Shown here piece after piece: positions 24,193 to 32,148 of a DNA stretch of 64,000 nt. Within the stretch, counting starts at the first letter, position 1; every line of letters begins with the position of its first letter. The position numbers were made by a program, and so were the translations under genes. The stretch is from an uncultured Oscillospiraceae bacterium (GTDB lineage Bacteria; Bacillota; Clostridia; Oscillospirales; Oscillospiraceae). The stretch spans positions 23,459-87,458 of the forward strand of contig CANRFA010000006.1 of the NCBI GenBank assembly GCA_947629775.1, written 5' to 3'. Under the pieces are notes generated by a model that was given only the letters and a program-made list of their open reading frames with translations, searched no databases and was not told the origin of the DNA.

Positions 24193-25896
24193 TCAGGAGA
24201 ACTGCTCCTGCAGATCCTCGCGGATGGAACGGAGATTGGGGTGGTTCAGGATCTTCATCTGCAGAGCGGGCCACTCAGCGTCGTCTGTCAGAAGCTTCAC
24301 CTGCCTGGCTATGGCGATGGCGCGATCTGCGGGGATCCCGCGGATGCCAAAGAGCGCGGAGACAAGCTCGTCCCTGCATTTCCCGTTCTCTCCCATCAGC
24401 AGGTAGAAGGATGCGCAGTACATATGCAGGGAAGTCAGATTGATCGGATCGTCTTTTGCCATGAGCTTACAGGCGTTCATGAGGAGGAGCGAGGCACCGG
24501 GCTGGGCCCTGGAGACCGTCAGGATCCAGATAAACTGCTGAGAGGCGTCGAACGGAGTCAGGTTGCGAAGAAGTTCCGCAACCTGCTCGGGGGTGAGCTT
24601 CGTCGCCAGGAAGACCTCTGAGGCGCCGCGCAGGATCTGAATCTGCAGGGCGAACGGGATGGACGTGAACTCCGAGGAGGTCAGCAGGTCGCGGACGACG
24701 GACAGAACCGCGGAGAGCTGTTCCCCGGACCAGGCGGGAGAACTCAGGACGGGCAGGCAGGTGTACCTGTAACGGGAGAGGTTGTCCATCAGCCAGCGGA
24801 ACATGGTGTCCCGTTCGGAGCCGCTGGCCCTGGCGATCAGGGACATCCACGCATCGAAGCAGACCGCCTGTACAGGTTCGAAGCACAGAGGAACGCCGGA
24901 GCCCGAGGGGGCGCTGTTTTCCTCCCCGTCTTCCGCACTGTCGTCTTCCTCTTCTTCTTCTTCTTCGTCGTCTTCCCCGTCCAGCAGACCGGCGCTTTTG
25001 TCCCAGATGCTGTCCTCTTCGTCGTATTCGTCCTCGTACTCATCGTATTCATCGTCCCCGTCCAGGTCCAGCTCACAGGTAAGATGGTCCCAGACCCGGT
25101 CGTAAGCGATGCACACCAGGCGGAAGGCTTTCATGAGAAGGCCGTTTTTCAGCAGGATTTCGATGTTTCTGTTCAGGTAGCCCTCAACCTCGGCCGCCAG
25201 ATCAAAGCACTCGTCATCGACGGGATTGCAGTCCTCGACCATGTATTCATTCAGAATCCGGTCCAGATGGACGTGCCAGCGGGCCTCCTGGCCGGGAAGG
25301 GGTTCCCGGTTCCGGTACAGATAGAGCTGCTCCCGGACTTCGGGATTCGATGCCACCAGGTCGCTCAGCAGGTTCCGGAGATCTGCGCGCTTCATGTTGG
25401 AGAGCATGGAGTTCCAGTCGGGCTCGGGTTCCTCGAAGTCGATGGAGTGATCCTCCGGAATGTCGACCATGTCGTCCATGGCATACAGGAGGGCTCCTAC
25501 GTGGGGGCAGATGTCATCCGCGCCACAACTGCACCAGTAGCTGAAGGCAGGCAGGTCGTCATCGTCCTCGCCGTCCTCATCCTCATCCTCATCCTCATCC
25601 TCATCCTCATCGTCTTCGTCGTCCTCAAAGTCCTCATCATCGTCCTCGTACCCGTCCTCGTCGTCTTCGTCATCCTCGGGATCCCAGAACAGCCCGTCGT
25701 CATCGTCATCGTCCTCATCCTCTTCGATGGTAACCTCGGCGTAGTAGCGATGGTCGTCAAGGACGATGGCATAGACCGTATCGTCGTCGTCAGCCAGTTC
25801 TGCCACGCGGTTGTGCTTCCACAGCCAGGCGCTGCGGGCTCTGGTCCTGGAAGAGACCTGATCTTTCCAGGCTTCCAGGGGAAGGTAGTGAAACAA
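24193..25896 (-). CDS. SWIM zinc-finger protein with long acidic tracts
   Basis: 567 residues if started at the TTG at 25896, eight bases after AAAGGAGG; the track's start 59 codons earlier reads through the promoter region and is rejected. After about 55 residues comes a Asp/Glu run of nearly 60 residues (about 58-114). Next is a SWIM finger with the CxCx5CxH pattern (Cys122, Cys124, Cys130, His132 in YWCSCGADDICPHVGALLYAM), then a helical region and a second acidic run (about 325-375). The C-terminal 190 residues look alpha-helical. SWIM fingers bind nucleic acid or protein and are often encoded beside helicases. Here the divergent neighbour is a primase-helicase. The acidic tracts could mimic DNA or act as a flexible partner-binding arm; that is speculation. 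Confidence 0.75.
   Translation of the reverse strand: MFHYLPLEAWKDQVSSRTRARSAWLWKHNRVAELADDDDTVYAIVLDDHRYYAEVTIEEDEDDDDDDGLFWDPEDDEDDEDGYEDDDEDFEDDEDDEDEDEDEDEDEDGEDDDDLPAFSYWCSCGADDICPHVGALLYAMDDMVDIPEDHSIDFEEPEPDWNSMLSNMKRADLRNLLSDLVASNPEVREQLYLYRNREPLPGQEARWHVHLDRILNEYMVEDCNPVDDECFDLAAEVEGYLNRNIEILLKNGLLMKAFRLVCIAYDRVWDHLTCELDLDGDDEYDEYEDEYDEEDSIWDKSAGLLDGEDDEEEEEEEDDSAEDGEENSAPSGSGVPLCFEPVQAVCFDAWMSLIARASGSERDTMFRWLMDNLSRYRYTCLPVLSSPAWSGEQLSAVLSVVRDLLTSSEFTSIPFALQIQILRGASEVFLATKLTPEQVAELLRNLTPFDASQQFIWILTVSRAQPGASLLLMNACKLMAKDDPINLTSLHMYCASFYLLMGENGKCRDELVSALFGIRGIPADRAIAIARQVKLLTDDAEWPALQMKILNHPNLRSIREDLQEQFS
25575..25610. repeat. in-frame hexanucleotide repeat (CCTCAT)6
   Basis: Six uninterrupted copies of CCTCAT inside the SWIM-protein gene encode alternating Asp and Glu on the minus strand. 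Because the unit is 6 bp, slippage changes the length of the acidic tract without shifting frame. Confidence 0.9.
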
Positions 25897-26208
25897 GCAA
25901 ATTTCCTCCTTTCGGGGTATGCCTTCGTGGATCAGGCCCACCGGTCGGCGGACAGGCAGGCCGCTTTCTTCAACAGTATAGCACAGGAAAAAAGAGAAGG
26001 GAACGATGATTTTGAAAAATGGGCCGGACCCCCTGCGGGCAGCCTGCGGAGAGGGAAACCGGAGAACAGGCACGGCGTGCCCGGCGGAGCCAGGCCGGAA
26101 AAGACGTTCCTCGGAAAAGATCCGGTCCGGATCTTGAGGTTGGAACCGGCTCTGTGGTATATTCAGAGAAAGAAGCCGGCGCGCAAAGCGGGAAAGGGGC
26201 CAGACGCC
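25897..26208. other. divergent control region between SWIM and primase-helicase genes
   Basis: No gene is seen in these 312 bases. On the minus strand an extended -10 (TGC-TATACT, 25980-25975) probably serves the SWIM gene. On the plus strand a promoter and palindrome for the primase-helicase lie at 26117-26163. Confidence 0.6.
26117..26163 (+). promoter_or_regulatory. promoter and palindromic operator of the primase-helicase gene
   Basis: AAGATCCGGTCCGGATCTT (26117-26135) is a perfect 9-bp inverted repeat around one T. It overlaps the first bases of TTGAGG (26134-26139), which with an 18-bp spacer precedes TATATT (26158-26163) carrying an extended TGG. A repressor dimer on the palindrome would block the -35. 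Confidence 0.55.
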
Positions 26209-29200
26209 ATGGCAGGAACGGGAGAGAGACGGATTCTGGACGGACAGATGTATCAGATGGAGGAGATCCTGCCAGGGGTGGACCGGAGAAGCCGGTTTAT
26301 CCTCTGCCGGGATCCGGCGGGCAGACGCTTTGTGTGCCCGGAGGAGGTCTGGAGCGGGGAAGTTCTGCCGGGGGAGGGACCGGCTGGTTCCGGAGCATCG
26401 GAGCCGGTTTCCCGGCCGGGCGCACCGGTTGCGCCCACCCAGTCCGGGCTTACCAGAGAACAGAAGTTGAAGCGGCGGATCGATCTCTTCCGCACCCGTT
26501 TTCAGGGACGGCGGGACGTATACGCCCAGCGGTTCGAGAGCCAGACCAGCGGGAAGAAGGGGTACAGCTTCGCCTGCGGCAACCGGTGGTCCCCGGGATT
26601 ATGCGACCTGAAAAAGGGGAAGAAGTGCTCTGCGGCCTGTCCGAATCGGAGATTTCTGGCCATGACAGATGAGGTAATAGAAGCCCATCTGCTTGGCAAA
26701 GACGAAACCTGCGGCGATGTGCTGGGGGCGTATCCACTGGAGGAGGGGGATACCACCCGCTTTCTCGCGCTGGATCTGGACGAGGGAGACTGGCGGGAAG
26801 ACGTGAAAGCACTGCGGGAGACGTGCAGGGAGATCGGGGTGGTTCCCGCCGTGGAGCGCTCCCGCTCCGGCGATGGGGCCCACGTCTGGTTCTTTTTTGC
26901 CGGATCCGTGCCGGCGGAGAAGGCCCGCCGGTTCGGAAGCGGACTGCTGACCCGTACCATGGCCCGCCGCCACGAGCTCTCCTTCGACTCCTATGACCGC
27001 ATGTTTCCCAGCCAGGACACCCTGCCAAAGGGCGGTCTGGGAAACCTGATCGCGCTGCCCCTGCAGGGAAGAGCGAGAAAGAAGGGCAACTCCATGTTCA
27101 TCGATGAGGAGTTCGTGCCCTATGGGAATCAGTGGGCCTATCTGGCGGGACTTCCTCTGCTGACCGGGGAGCAGCTGGAGGCGTATCTGCTGCAGCTGGG
27201 TGGAGATACGGACCTGGGCGAGCTGACGCCGGTGGAGGAGAGCGGAGACGGGAAGCCTCTGCCCGGCCGGCGGGCGCCCCGGATCCTGCGGCGGGAGGAT
27301 TTTCCGCCCCAGGTGCGGGTGGGGCTGTCCTCCATGGTCTTCGTGGAGAAGGCCGGACTCTCCCAGGCGGCCATGAACGCCGTCCGCCGCCTGGCCGTAA
27401 TGCGCAATCCGGAGTATGTCCGCCGGCAGAGACTGCGGATCCCGATGAACAGCTACGGGAAGATCGATACGCCCCGCATCTTTGACTGCGGCTATGAGGA
27501 CGAAGACTTTCTGGGGGTGCCCCGGGGCTGCAGGCCGGCGCTGGAACAGATGCTGAGGTCGGCCGGCGTCCCATATCAGATCCGGGATGAACGTACATCC
27601 GGTCGGCCCATCCGGGTTTCCTTCACCGGCGAACTGCGCCCGGATCAGGTGCCGGCCGCCCAGGCCCTGCTGGAGCGGGAGACGGGAATCCTGCAGGCTC
27701 CGCCCGCCTTCGGTAAGACGGTCACGGCGGCCTGGCTGATCGCCCAGCGGAAGGTGAGCACCCTGATCCTGGTGGACTCCAACGCCCTGCAGGAGCAGTG
27801 GAAGAAGTCCCTGGAGGAGTTTCTGGAGATCTCGGAGCCGTTGCCGGAGGAAGCGCCCCGCCGGGGGCGGAAGAAGAAGCGGTCCGCCATCGGGCAGCTG
27901 GGGGCGGGCCGGGAGACCCGCAGCGGCATCGTGGACATCGCCAACCTGCAGTCGATGTCCGAAAAGGAGGAGAGCGAGGCGGAGCGGGTGGTGAAGTCGT
28001 TCATCGGGGAGTACGGAATGATCCTGATGGACGAGTGCCACCACGCGGCGGCCCGGACCTATGAGCGGGTGCTGAACGCGGCTCCCGCCCGCTATATCCA
28101 CGGCCTGACCGCCACGCCCATCCGGAAGGACGGTATGGAGCCCATCCTCTTCATGCAGCTGGGACCGGTCGTGTTCCGGCATAAGGGAGAAGGGGACGGC
28201 CTGCTGCGGTTTGTGGTCCCCCGCTTTACAAAGCTGCGAATGGGGGAGAACGCCGTCATTTATGACGCCTACGAGGCCATGATCAGCCACGAGGAGCGCA
28301 ACCGGCAGATTCTGGCGGACGCCCTGGCGGCGGTGGAGCGGGGACGCACTCCTGTTCTGCTGACAGAGCGCCGGGAACACGCCCGTCGGCTGGTGGAGCG
28401 GCTGGAGGGAAAGGTGGATCACGTGATTCTCCTGTGGGGCAGCGACTCCGGAAAGGAGAAGCGGGCCAGACTGGAAACCCTGCGGGCGGTGCCTGCGGAG
28501 GAATCCCTGGTGCTGGTGGCCACCGGCCGCTATGCGGGAGAGGGCTTCGACCTTCCCCGGCTGGATACTCTGCTGCTCACCATGCCGATATCATGGAAGG
28601 GGACCCTGGAGCAGTACGTGGGCCGGCTGCACCGGCTCTATGAAGGGAAGAAGGAGACCGTGGTTTTCGACTACGTGGACGCCCATGTTCCCATGCTGGA
28701 GCGGATGTACCGCAAGCGTCTTCACGCGTACGGCGAGATGAAGTACCGGGTGTGGAGCGGACAGCCGGAGGCGATCGTCTCCCGCATCTTCAGCGGCGAG
28801 GACTGGCGGGAGCCGTTCCGGGAGGATCTGGGTCTGGCCCGGAAGAGCGTGCGGATAGTCAGCCCCCGGCTGTCGGAGTCCACCATTCAGGCGCTGCTTC
28901 CATCGCTGCGGGAGACTGCGGCCGGCGGCGTGGCGGTTAAGGTCCATACCCGGCGGCCGGAAGACGGTCGGACCAGGAAAGCGGCCTCGGATACCTCCGC
29001 CTGCATCCGCATGCTGAAGGAAGCTGGGGTTTCCGTGGAGACGGACAGTCGGTACTGTCAGTGCTGCGCGGTCCTGGACGGCCAGGTGGTGTGGCACGGC
29101 AGCGTGTGTTTCCTGGGGCCCCGGGACGAGGAGGACAGCACCTTCCGCTTTGAAAATCCGGAGGTGGCCGGCGATCTGCTGGACGCCATGGAGGAGTACC

Positions 29201-29241
29201 GAAGAGGGGAGGTCATGGAGCAGCTGAGCCTGCAGCTGTGA
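26209..29241 (+). CDS. TOTE-type AEP primase-SF2 helicase-PLD fusion protein
   Basis: 1010-residue multidomain protein. The ATG at 26209 has AAAGGGG upstream; the track's extension to 25084 is antisense of the SWIM gene. Residues about 85-310 are an archaeo-eukaryotic primase domain as in TOTE conflict systems (RRDVYAQRFESQTSGKKGYSFAC, ALDLDEGDW as the acidic motif, ERSRSGDGAHVWFFF, SYDRMFPSQDTLPKGGLGNLIALPLQ). Residues about 475-830 are a DEAD-like helicase: motif I PPAFGKT (about 498-504), motif II DECH (about 608), SAT-like LTATP, motif VI QYVGRLHR (about 801-808). Residues about 880-1000 are a phospholipase-D-like domain whose HxK is replaced by CxC (CQCCAVLDGQVVWHGS). It probably acts in DNA or RNA repair or defence; it is divergent from a SWIM protein. 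Confidence 0.85.
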   Translation: MAGTGERRILDGQMYQMEEILPGVDRRSRFILCRDPAGRRFVCPEEVWSGEVLPGEGPAGSGASEPVSRPGAPVAPTQSGLTREQKLKRRIDLFRTRFQGRRDVYAQRFESQTSGKKGYSFACGNRWSPGLCDLKKGKKCSAACPNRRFLAMTDEVIEAHLLGKDETCGDVLGAYPLEEGDTTRFLALDLDEGDWREDVKALRETCREIGVVPAVERSRSGDGAHVWFFFAGSVPAEKARRFGSGLLTRTMARRHELSFDSYDRMFPSQDTLPKGGLGNLIALPLQGRARKKGNSMFIDEEFVPYGNQWAYLAGLPLLTGEQLEAYLLQLGGDTDLGELTPVEESGDGKPLPGRRAPRILRREDFPPQVRVGLSSMVFVEKAGLSQAAMNAVRRLAVMRNPEYVRRQRLRIPMNSYGKIDTPRIFDCGYEDEDFLGVPRGCRPALEQMLRSAGVPYQIRDERTSGRPIRVSFTGELRPDQVPAAQALLERETGILQAPPAFGKTVTAAWLIAQRKVSTLILVDSNALQEQWKKSLEEFLEISEPLPEEAPRRGRKKKRSAIGQLGAGRETRSGIVDIANLQSMSEKEESEAERVVKSFIGEYGMILMDECHHAAARTYERVLNAAPARYIHGLTATPIRKDGMEPILFMQLGPVVFRHKGEGDGLLRFVVPRFTKLRMGENAVIYDAYEAMISHEERNRQILADALAAVERGRTPVLLTERREHARRLVERLEGKVDHVILLWGSDSGKEKRARLETLRAVPAEESLVLVATGRYAGEGFDLPRLDTLLLTMPISWKGTLEQYVGRLHRLYEGKKETVVFDYVDAHVPMLERMYRKRLHAYGEMKYRVWSGQPEAIVSRIFSGEDWREPFREDLGLARKSVRIVSPRLSESTIQALLPSLRETAAGGVAVKVHTRRPEDGRTRKAASDTSACIRMLKEAGVSVETDSRYCQCCAVLDGQVVWHGSVCFLGPRDEEDSTFRFENPEVAGDLLDAMEEYRRGEVMEQLSLQL

Positions 29242-29453
29242 AGCGACCGGGAGATGACAGAACCCGGGCCGGAACCGCCGAAGAGGATGAGCACCGGAAG
29301 AGGTTTCATCGGAACCGGTTGCAGCTGCCCCAAAATGGGAGAGGGCGCTGACGTGGAAGGCCTGCAGAGGGCCGAAAACCGGGGCGCACCCGTCGGAACA
29401 GATGGGAAATTCCGTGCCCGGGCAGATGAGGAGAAAAGACGAGGTGAACGGAC

Positions 29454-30485
29454 ATGAAAAAGAAAGTTCTGATTCCACTGATCCCGGCCGTGGCCCTCCT
29501 GGGTCTGCTGGCGGTTCAGCATCGGGCGGCGTATGTGGTGCTGCGCAACCTGACCACTCCGAAGTATCCCATGGAAGAAGACGCGGAGTGGACGGGTGGA
29601 CGGACCTGGCGTCATGTTCCCTATGCGGAGGGATCAGGCAGTCAGTATCTGGATCTCTATGTGCCGGAGGGGGAGAGCAGGCCGCCTCTCTTTGTCCTGA
29701 TCCACGGAGGGGCCTTCCTGACCGGCGATTCGGATACCCGGCAGGTTCGCTGGATGTACCGGTTCTTCCGGGATCGTGGGTTCGCCTGCGCCAGCGTGAA
29801 CTACCGTCTGGCCGGCGAGGCTCCCTTCCCGGCCGGACTGGAGGACTGCAGAGCGGCCATCCGCTTTCTGAGGGCCCACCAGGCGGAATACGGATATGAC
29901 GCCGGGAAGATCGCGGTCTGGGGTGAGTCTGCCGGCGGTTATCTGGCGCTGATGTGCGCTGTGGTCGGGGAGGAGGACTTCAGCAGCGTGCCTTTCCTGG
30001 GCCAGGAGGAGACGGGAGATGTGTCGGCCCGCTGCGATGTGCTGGTGGATTACTACGGCGCTGCGGAGTTCGGGTCCATGGCGCAGGACTGGAAGGAGAT
30101 GGGCATACCGGAGGTGGTTTACGATATCGGCAACGGGTGGATTCCGAAGGATCAGCTGGAGGGTTTCGAGAATGTGGAGTCATACTGGCTGCGGCAGAAC
30201 GTCTCGGAGGCTTCGGAGGAGGAGACTGCCCGCTGGGACCCTTATGCGTACATCCGGAAGCATCTGACGGAAGAGAGCGGGCCCGCCGTCTGGATTACCC
30301 ACGGAGACTGCGATATCACGGTTCCGTGCGCTCAGTCCCGGCGCCTCTATGAGACACTTGCGGGGATTCTGGGGACAGACCGGGTGCGTTTCCGGCAGGT
30401 GCCGGGGGCCGGGCACGCCGGTGACGTTCTCTATACGGACAGGGAACTGGAGGCTGTCCTGTCCTTTCTGGAAGAGCAGCTCTGA
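29454..30485 (+). CDS. alpha/beta hydrolase (esterase/lipase type), membrane-anchored or exported
   Basis: 343-residue alpha/beta hydrolase. Residues 1-27 are a signal anchor (KKKVLIPLIPAVALLGLLAVQH). Oxyanion motif LIHGGAFLTGD (about residues 83-93), nucleophile Ser in VWGESAGGYLALM (about 156-168), acid in HGDCDITVPCAQS and His in PGAGHAGDVLYT. The HGG-GxSAGG pattern is that of the BD-FAE/hormone-sensitive-lipase-like esterases, which remove acyl or acetyl groups, sometimes from polysaccharides. The start has GAGGTGA upstream. It is convergent to the glycan operon, whose terminator follows. Confidence 0.85.
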   Translation: MKKKVLIPLIPAVALLGLLAVQHRAAYVVLRNLTTPKYPMEEDAEWTGGRTWRHVPYAEGSGSQYLDLYVPEGESRPPLFVLIHGGAFLTGDSDTRQVRWMYRFFRDRGFACASVNYRLAGEAPFPAGLEDCRAAIRFLRAHQAEYGYDAGKIAVWGESAGGYLALMCAVVGEEDFSSVPFLGQEETGDVSARCDVLVDYYGAAEFGSMAQDWKEMGIPEVVYDIGNGWIPKDQLEGFENVESYWLRQNVSEASEEETARWDPYAYIRKHLTEESGPAVWITHGDCDITVPCAQSRRLYETLAGILGTDRVRFRQVPGAGHAGDVLYTDRELEAVLSFLEEQL

Positions 30486-30582
30486 GGGCGCGGGTTTCGT
30501 CGCAGCGGGGTGCCGGAGGCTGAATGGAATCCGATTCGTATGAATAGAGGAAATAATACTGACTGTATTTATTGGGAGACAG

Positions 30583-30614
30583 AAAACAGGGGCATCGGTG
30601 ATCCGATGCCCCTG
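30583..30614 (-). terminator. terminator of the six-gene glycan operon
   Basis: CAGGGGCATCGG, loop TGAT and CCGATGCCCCTG make a perfect 12-bp stem, with TTTT next on the minus strand, 29 bases after the GH43 stop. Confidence 0.88.
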
Positions 30615-30642
30615 TGGCGTCGCCGGGGGATCCGGCGGATTG

Positions 30643-32109
30643 TTATTTCAGCTCGAAGGAGACGAAGTCGAAGGTGCCGCCTTTGCCCTCCACGCTGAAG
30701 TACAGGGCCTCCTTCTCGCCCAGGCCCTCGGGCAGAGCGCCGGTAAAGCCCTTCTGGGTGGTGCAGGTCTCCACGGGGATGCGGCAGACGACGTCGCCCT
30801 TCTCCTGGGTGCGGACGAGGACGGCGCAGCCGTTGCCGTAGCCCTGGAGGTTGACCGTGATCTCCCGGGTCTCCCGGAGGTCAAAATACTTGAAGCCCAC
30901 GGTGCAGTCCGTGCAGAAGTTGGAGACGTACTGGTCTGGGCCCTCCTCCCGGTCCCCGCCCTTCTGGGTCAGGAAGGGGCACATGCCCCGCTTGTACTTG
31001 ATCATGGAGAGAAAGCGGGTGCCGTTGCGGCCGTAGACGTTGCAGGCAATGTAGGAGGGATAGGTTCCCTTGCCGGCCAGAGGGCCGTTGTTGAGGCCGC
31101 AGGAGGTCATCTCCGCCTGATAGAACTTCCCGTCCTCGAAGCGGATCTCCTCCGCGCAGCCCTGGCGGGAGGACTGCTTGCGGTTGGAGTGGCGGTGGTA
31201 GAACACGTAGTAGTGACCCTCGATCTCGATCAGGCTGCCGTGGGTGTTGCCGGTGTCCATGCGGGCGTGCTTCGGGTCCGGCACGCCGGGCAGCCCGATG
31301 TCTCCGCAGCTGACCAGGATGCCGCCGTACTGGAAGTCCGCGTTGGGCTTGTCGCTGACGGCGTAGCACAGGTTGTGGCTGTTGAGGGAGGAGTAGATGA
31401 AGTAGTACTTCCCGTTGAACTTGCGCATGGAGCTGGCTTCCCCGAAGGGCTGGCTCTCGTAGGGGGTGCCCTTGGCCTCCTCGCCGGTGAGGACGCCCAT
31501 GTAGTGCAGGTCGTCGCCGGAGACGACGGTCAGCATGTCGCTGGTGTCCAGCTCGAACCACATGGGGCCGTGCTCGGTGGGCTTGGAGCCGTCCAGCAGG
31601 ATGGGGTTCCCCCCGAAGGCAAACCCCGTGTAGAGATACAGCCGTCCGTCCTCGTCCATCAGGCAGCCGGGGTCAAACTGGAAGGGCTCGTTGCGCTTTC
31701 CAATGGGCGTCCCGTCCTTATATTTCACATAGCCGTAGAACTCGTACTTGCCGGCGGGCTCGTCGCATACGGCCACGGAGATCATCTTGGTGCCGCCCAT
31801 GAAGTAATAGAGGTAGTAGCGTCCGTCCGGGCCCACCACCATGTCCGGGGCGGCCAGGCCGTTCGTAACCCGCACCTTGGGGGCGGCGGGATCCTGCTCC
31901 CGTTTATAGATGCAGCTGTGGTACGTCCAGTTGCCCAGGTCGTCCACGGGGGCGGACCAGCAGACGTAGTCGCCCAGGCAGAAATTGATGCCGTTGAACA
32001 GGTCGTGGGAGCCGTAGACATAGACGCGGCCGTTTACCACGTGGGGCTCGGCGTCCGGGACGTATTCCCAGCTGGGCATGTAGGGGTTGAAAGCCTGTCT
32101 GGTTTTCAT
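30643..32109 (-). CDS. glycoside hydrolase family 43 protein
   Basis: 488-residue five-bladed beta-propeller hydrolase. Landmarks are YVPDAEPHVVNGRVYVYGSHD near the N-terminus (general base Asp), LAAPDMVVGPDGRYYLYY, FDPGCLMDEDGRLYLYTG (pKa-modulating Asp) and EASSMRKFNGKYYFIYS (general acid Glu). A C-terminal beta-sandwich module (about 340-488, ending GKGGTFDFVSFELK) resembles a carbohydrate-binding domain. It has no signal peptide, so it acts in the cytoplasm. GH43 enzymes remove arabinofuranosyl or xylosyl units; specificity cannot be read. It is the last gene of the operon, with GAGGAGG before the ATG. Confidence 0.9.
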   Translation of the reverse strand: MKTRQAFNPYMPSWEYVPDAEPHVVNGRVYVYGSHDLFNGINFCLGDYVCWSAPVDDLGNWTYHSCIYKREQDPAAPKVRVTNGLAAPDMVVGPDGRYYLYYFMGGTKMISVAVCDEPAGKYEFYGYVKYKDGTPIGKRNEPFQFDPGCLMDEDGRLYLYTGFAFGGNPILLDGSKPTEHGPMWFELDTSDMLTVVSGDDLHYMGVLTGEEAKGTPYESQPFGEASSMRKFNGKYYFIYSSLNSHNLCYAVSDKPNADFQYGGILVSCGDIGLPGVPDPKHARMDTGNTHGSLIEIEGHYYVFYHRHSNRKQSSRQGCAEEIRFEDGKFYQAEMTSCGLNNGPLAGKGTYPSYIACNVYGRNGTRFLSMIKYKRGMCPFLTQKGGDREEGPDQYVSNFCTDCTVGFKYFDLRETREITVNLQGYGNGCAVLVRTQEKGDVVCRIPVETCTTQKGFTGALPEGLGEKEALYFSVEGKGGTFDFVSFELK

Positions 32110-32128
32110 GGTTACGTTTCCTCCTCAG

Positions 32129-32146
32129 GCCACGCGCAGGCGTGGC
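32129..32146 (-). other. intercistronic hairpin between GH78 and GH43 genes
   Basis: GCCACGC, loop GCAG, GCGTGGC form a perfect 7-bp stem two bases after the GH78 stop; there is no T tract. Confidence 0.5.
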
Positions 32147-32148
32147 GT

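Noticed and set aside
25561-25740. possible CRISPR-like or minisatellite array
   Set aside because: The repetition is simple Asp/Glu codon repetition within a gene (6-bp units, no spacers), not a CRISPR array. No CRISPR array was seen anywhere in the window.
25897-26073. 59-codon extension of the SWIM protein
   Set aside because: It reads through the promoter and ribosome site; the TTG at 25896 has AAAGGAGG at correct spacing.
25084-26208. 5' extension of the primase-helicase ORF
   Set aside because: It is antisense of the SWIM gene's acidic tracts (Val/Leu/Ile-rich repeats such as LILILILIL) and crosses the promoter; the gene starts at 26209.
29254-29457. 67-residue ORF before the alpha/beta hydrolase
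   Set aside because: No ribosome site or recognisable sequence; composition looks non-coding.
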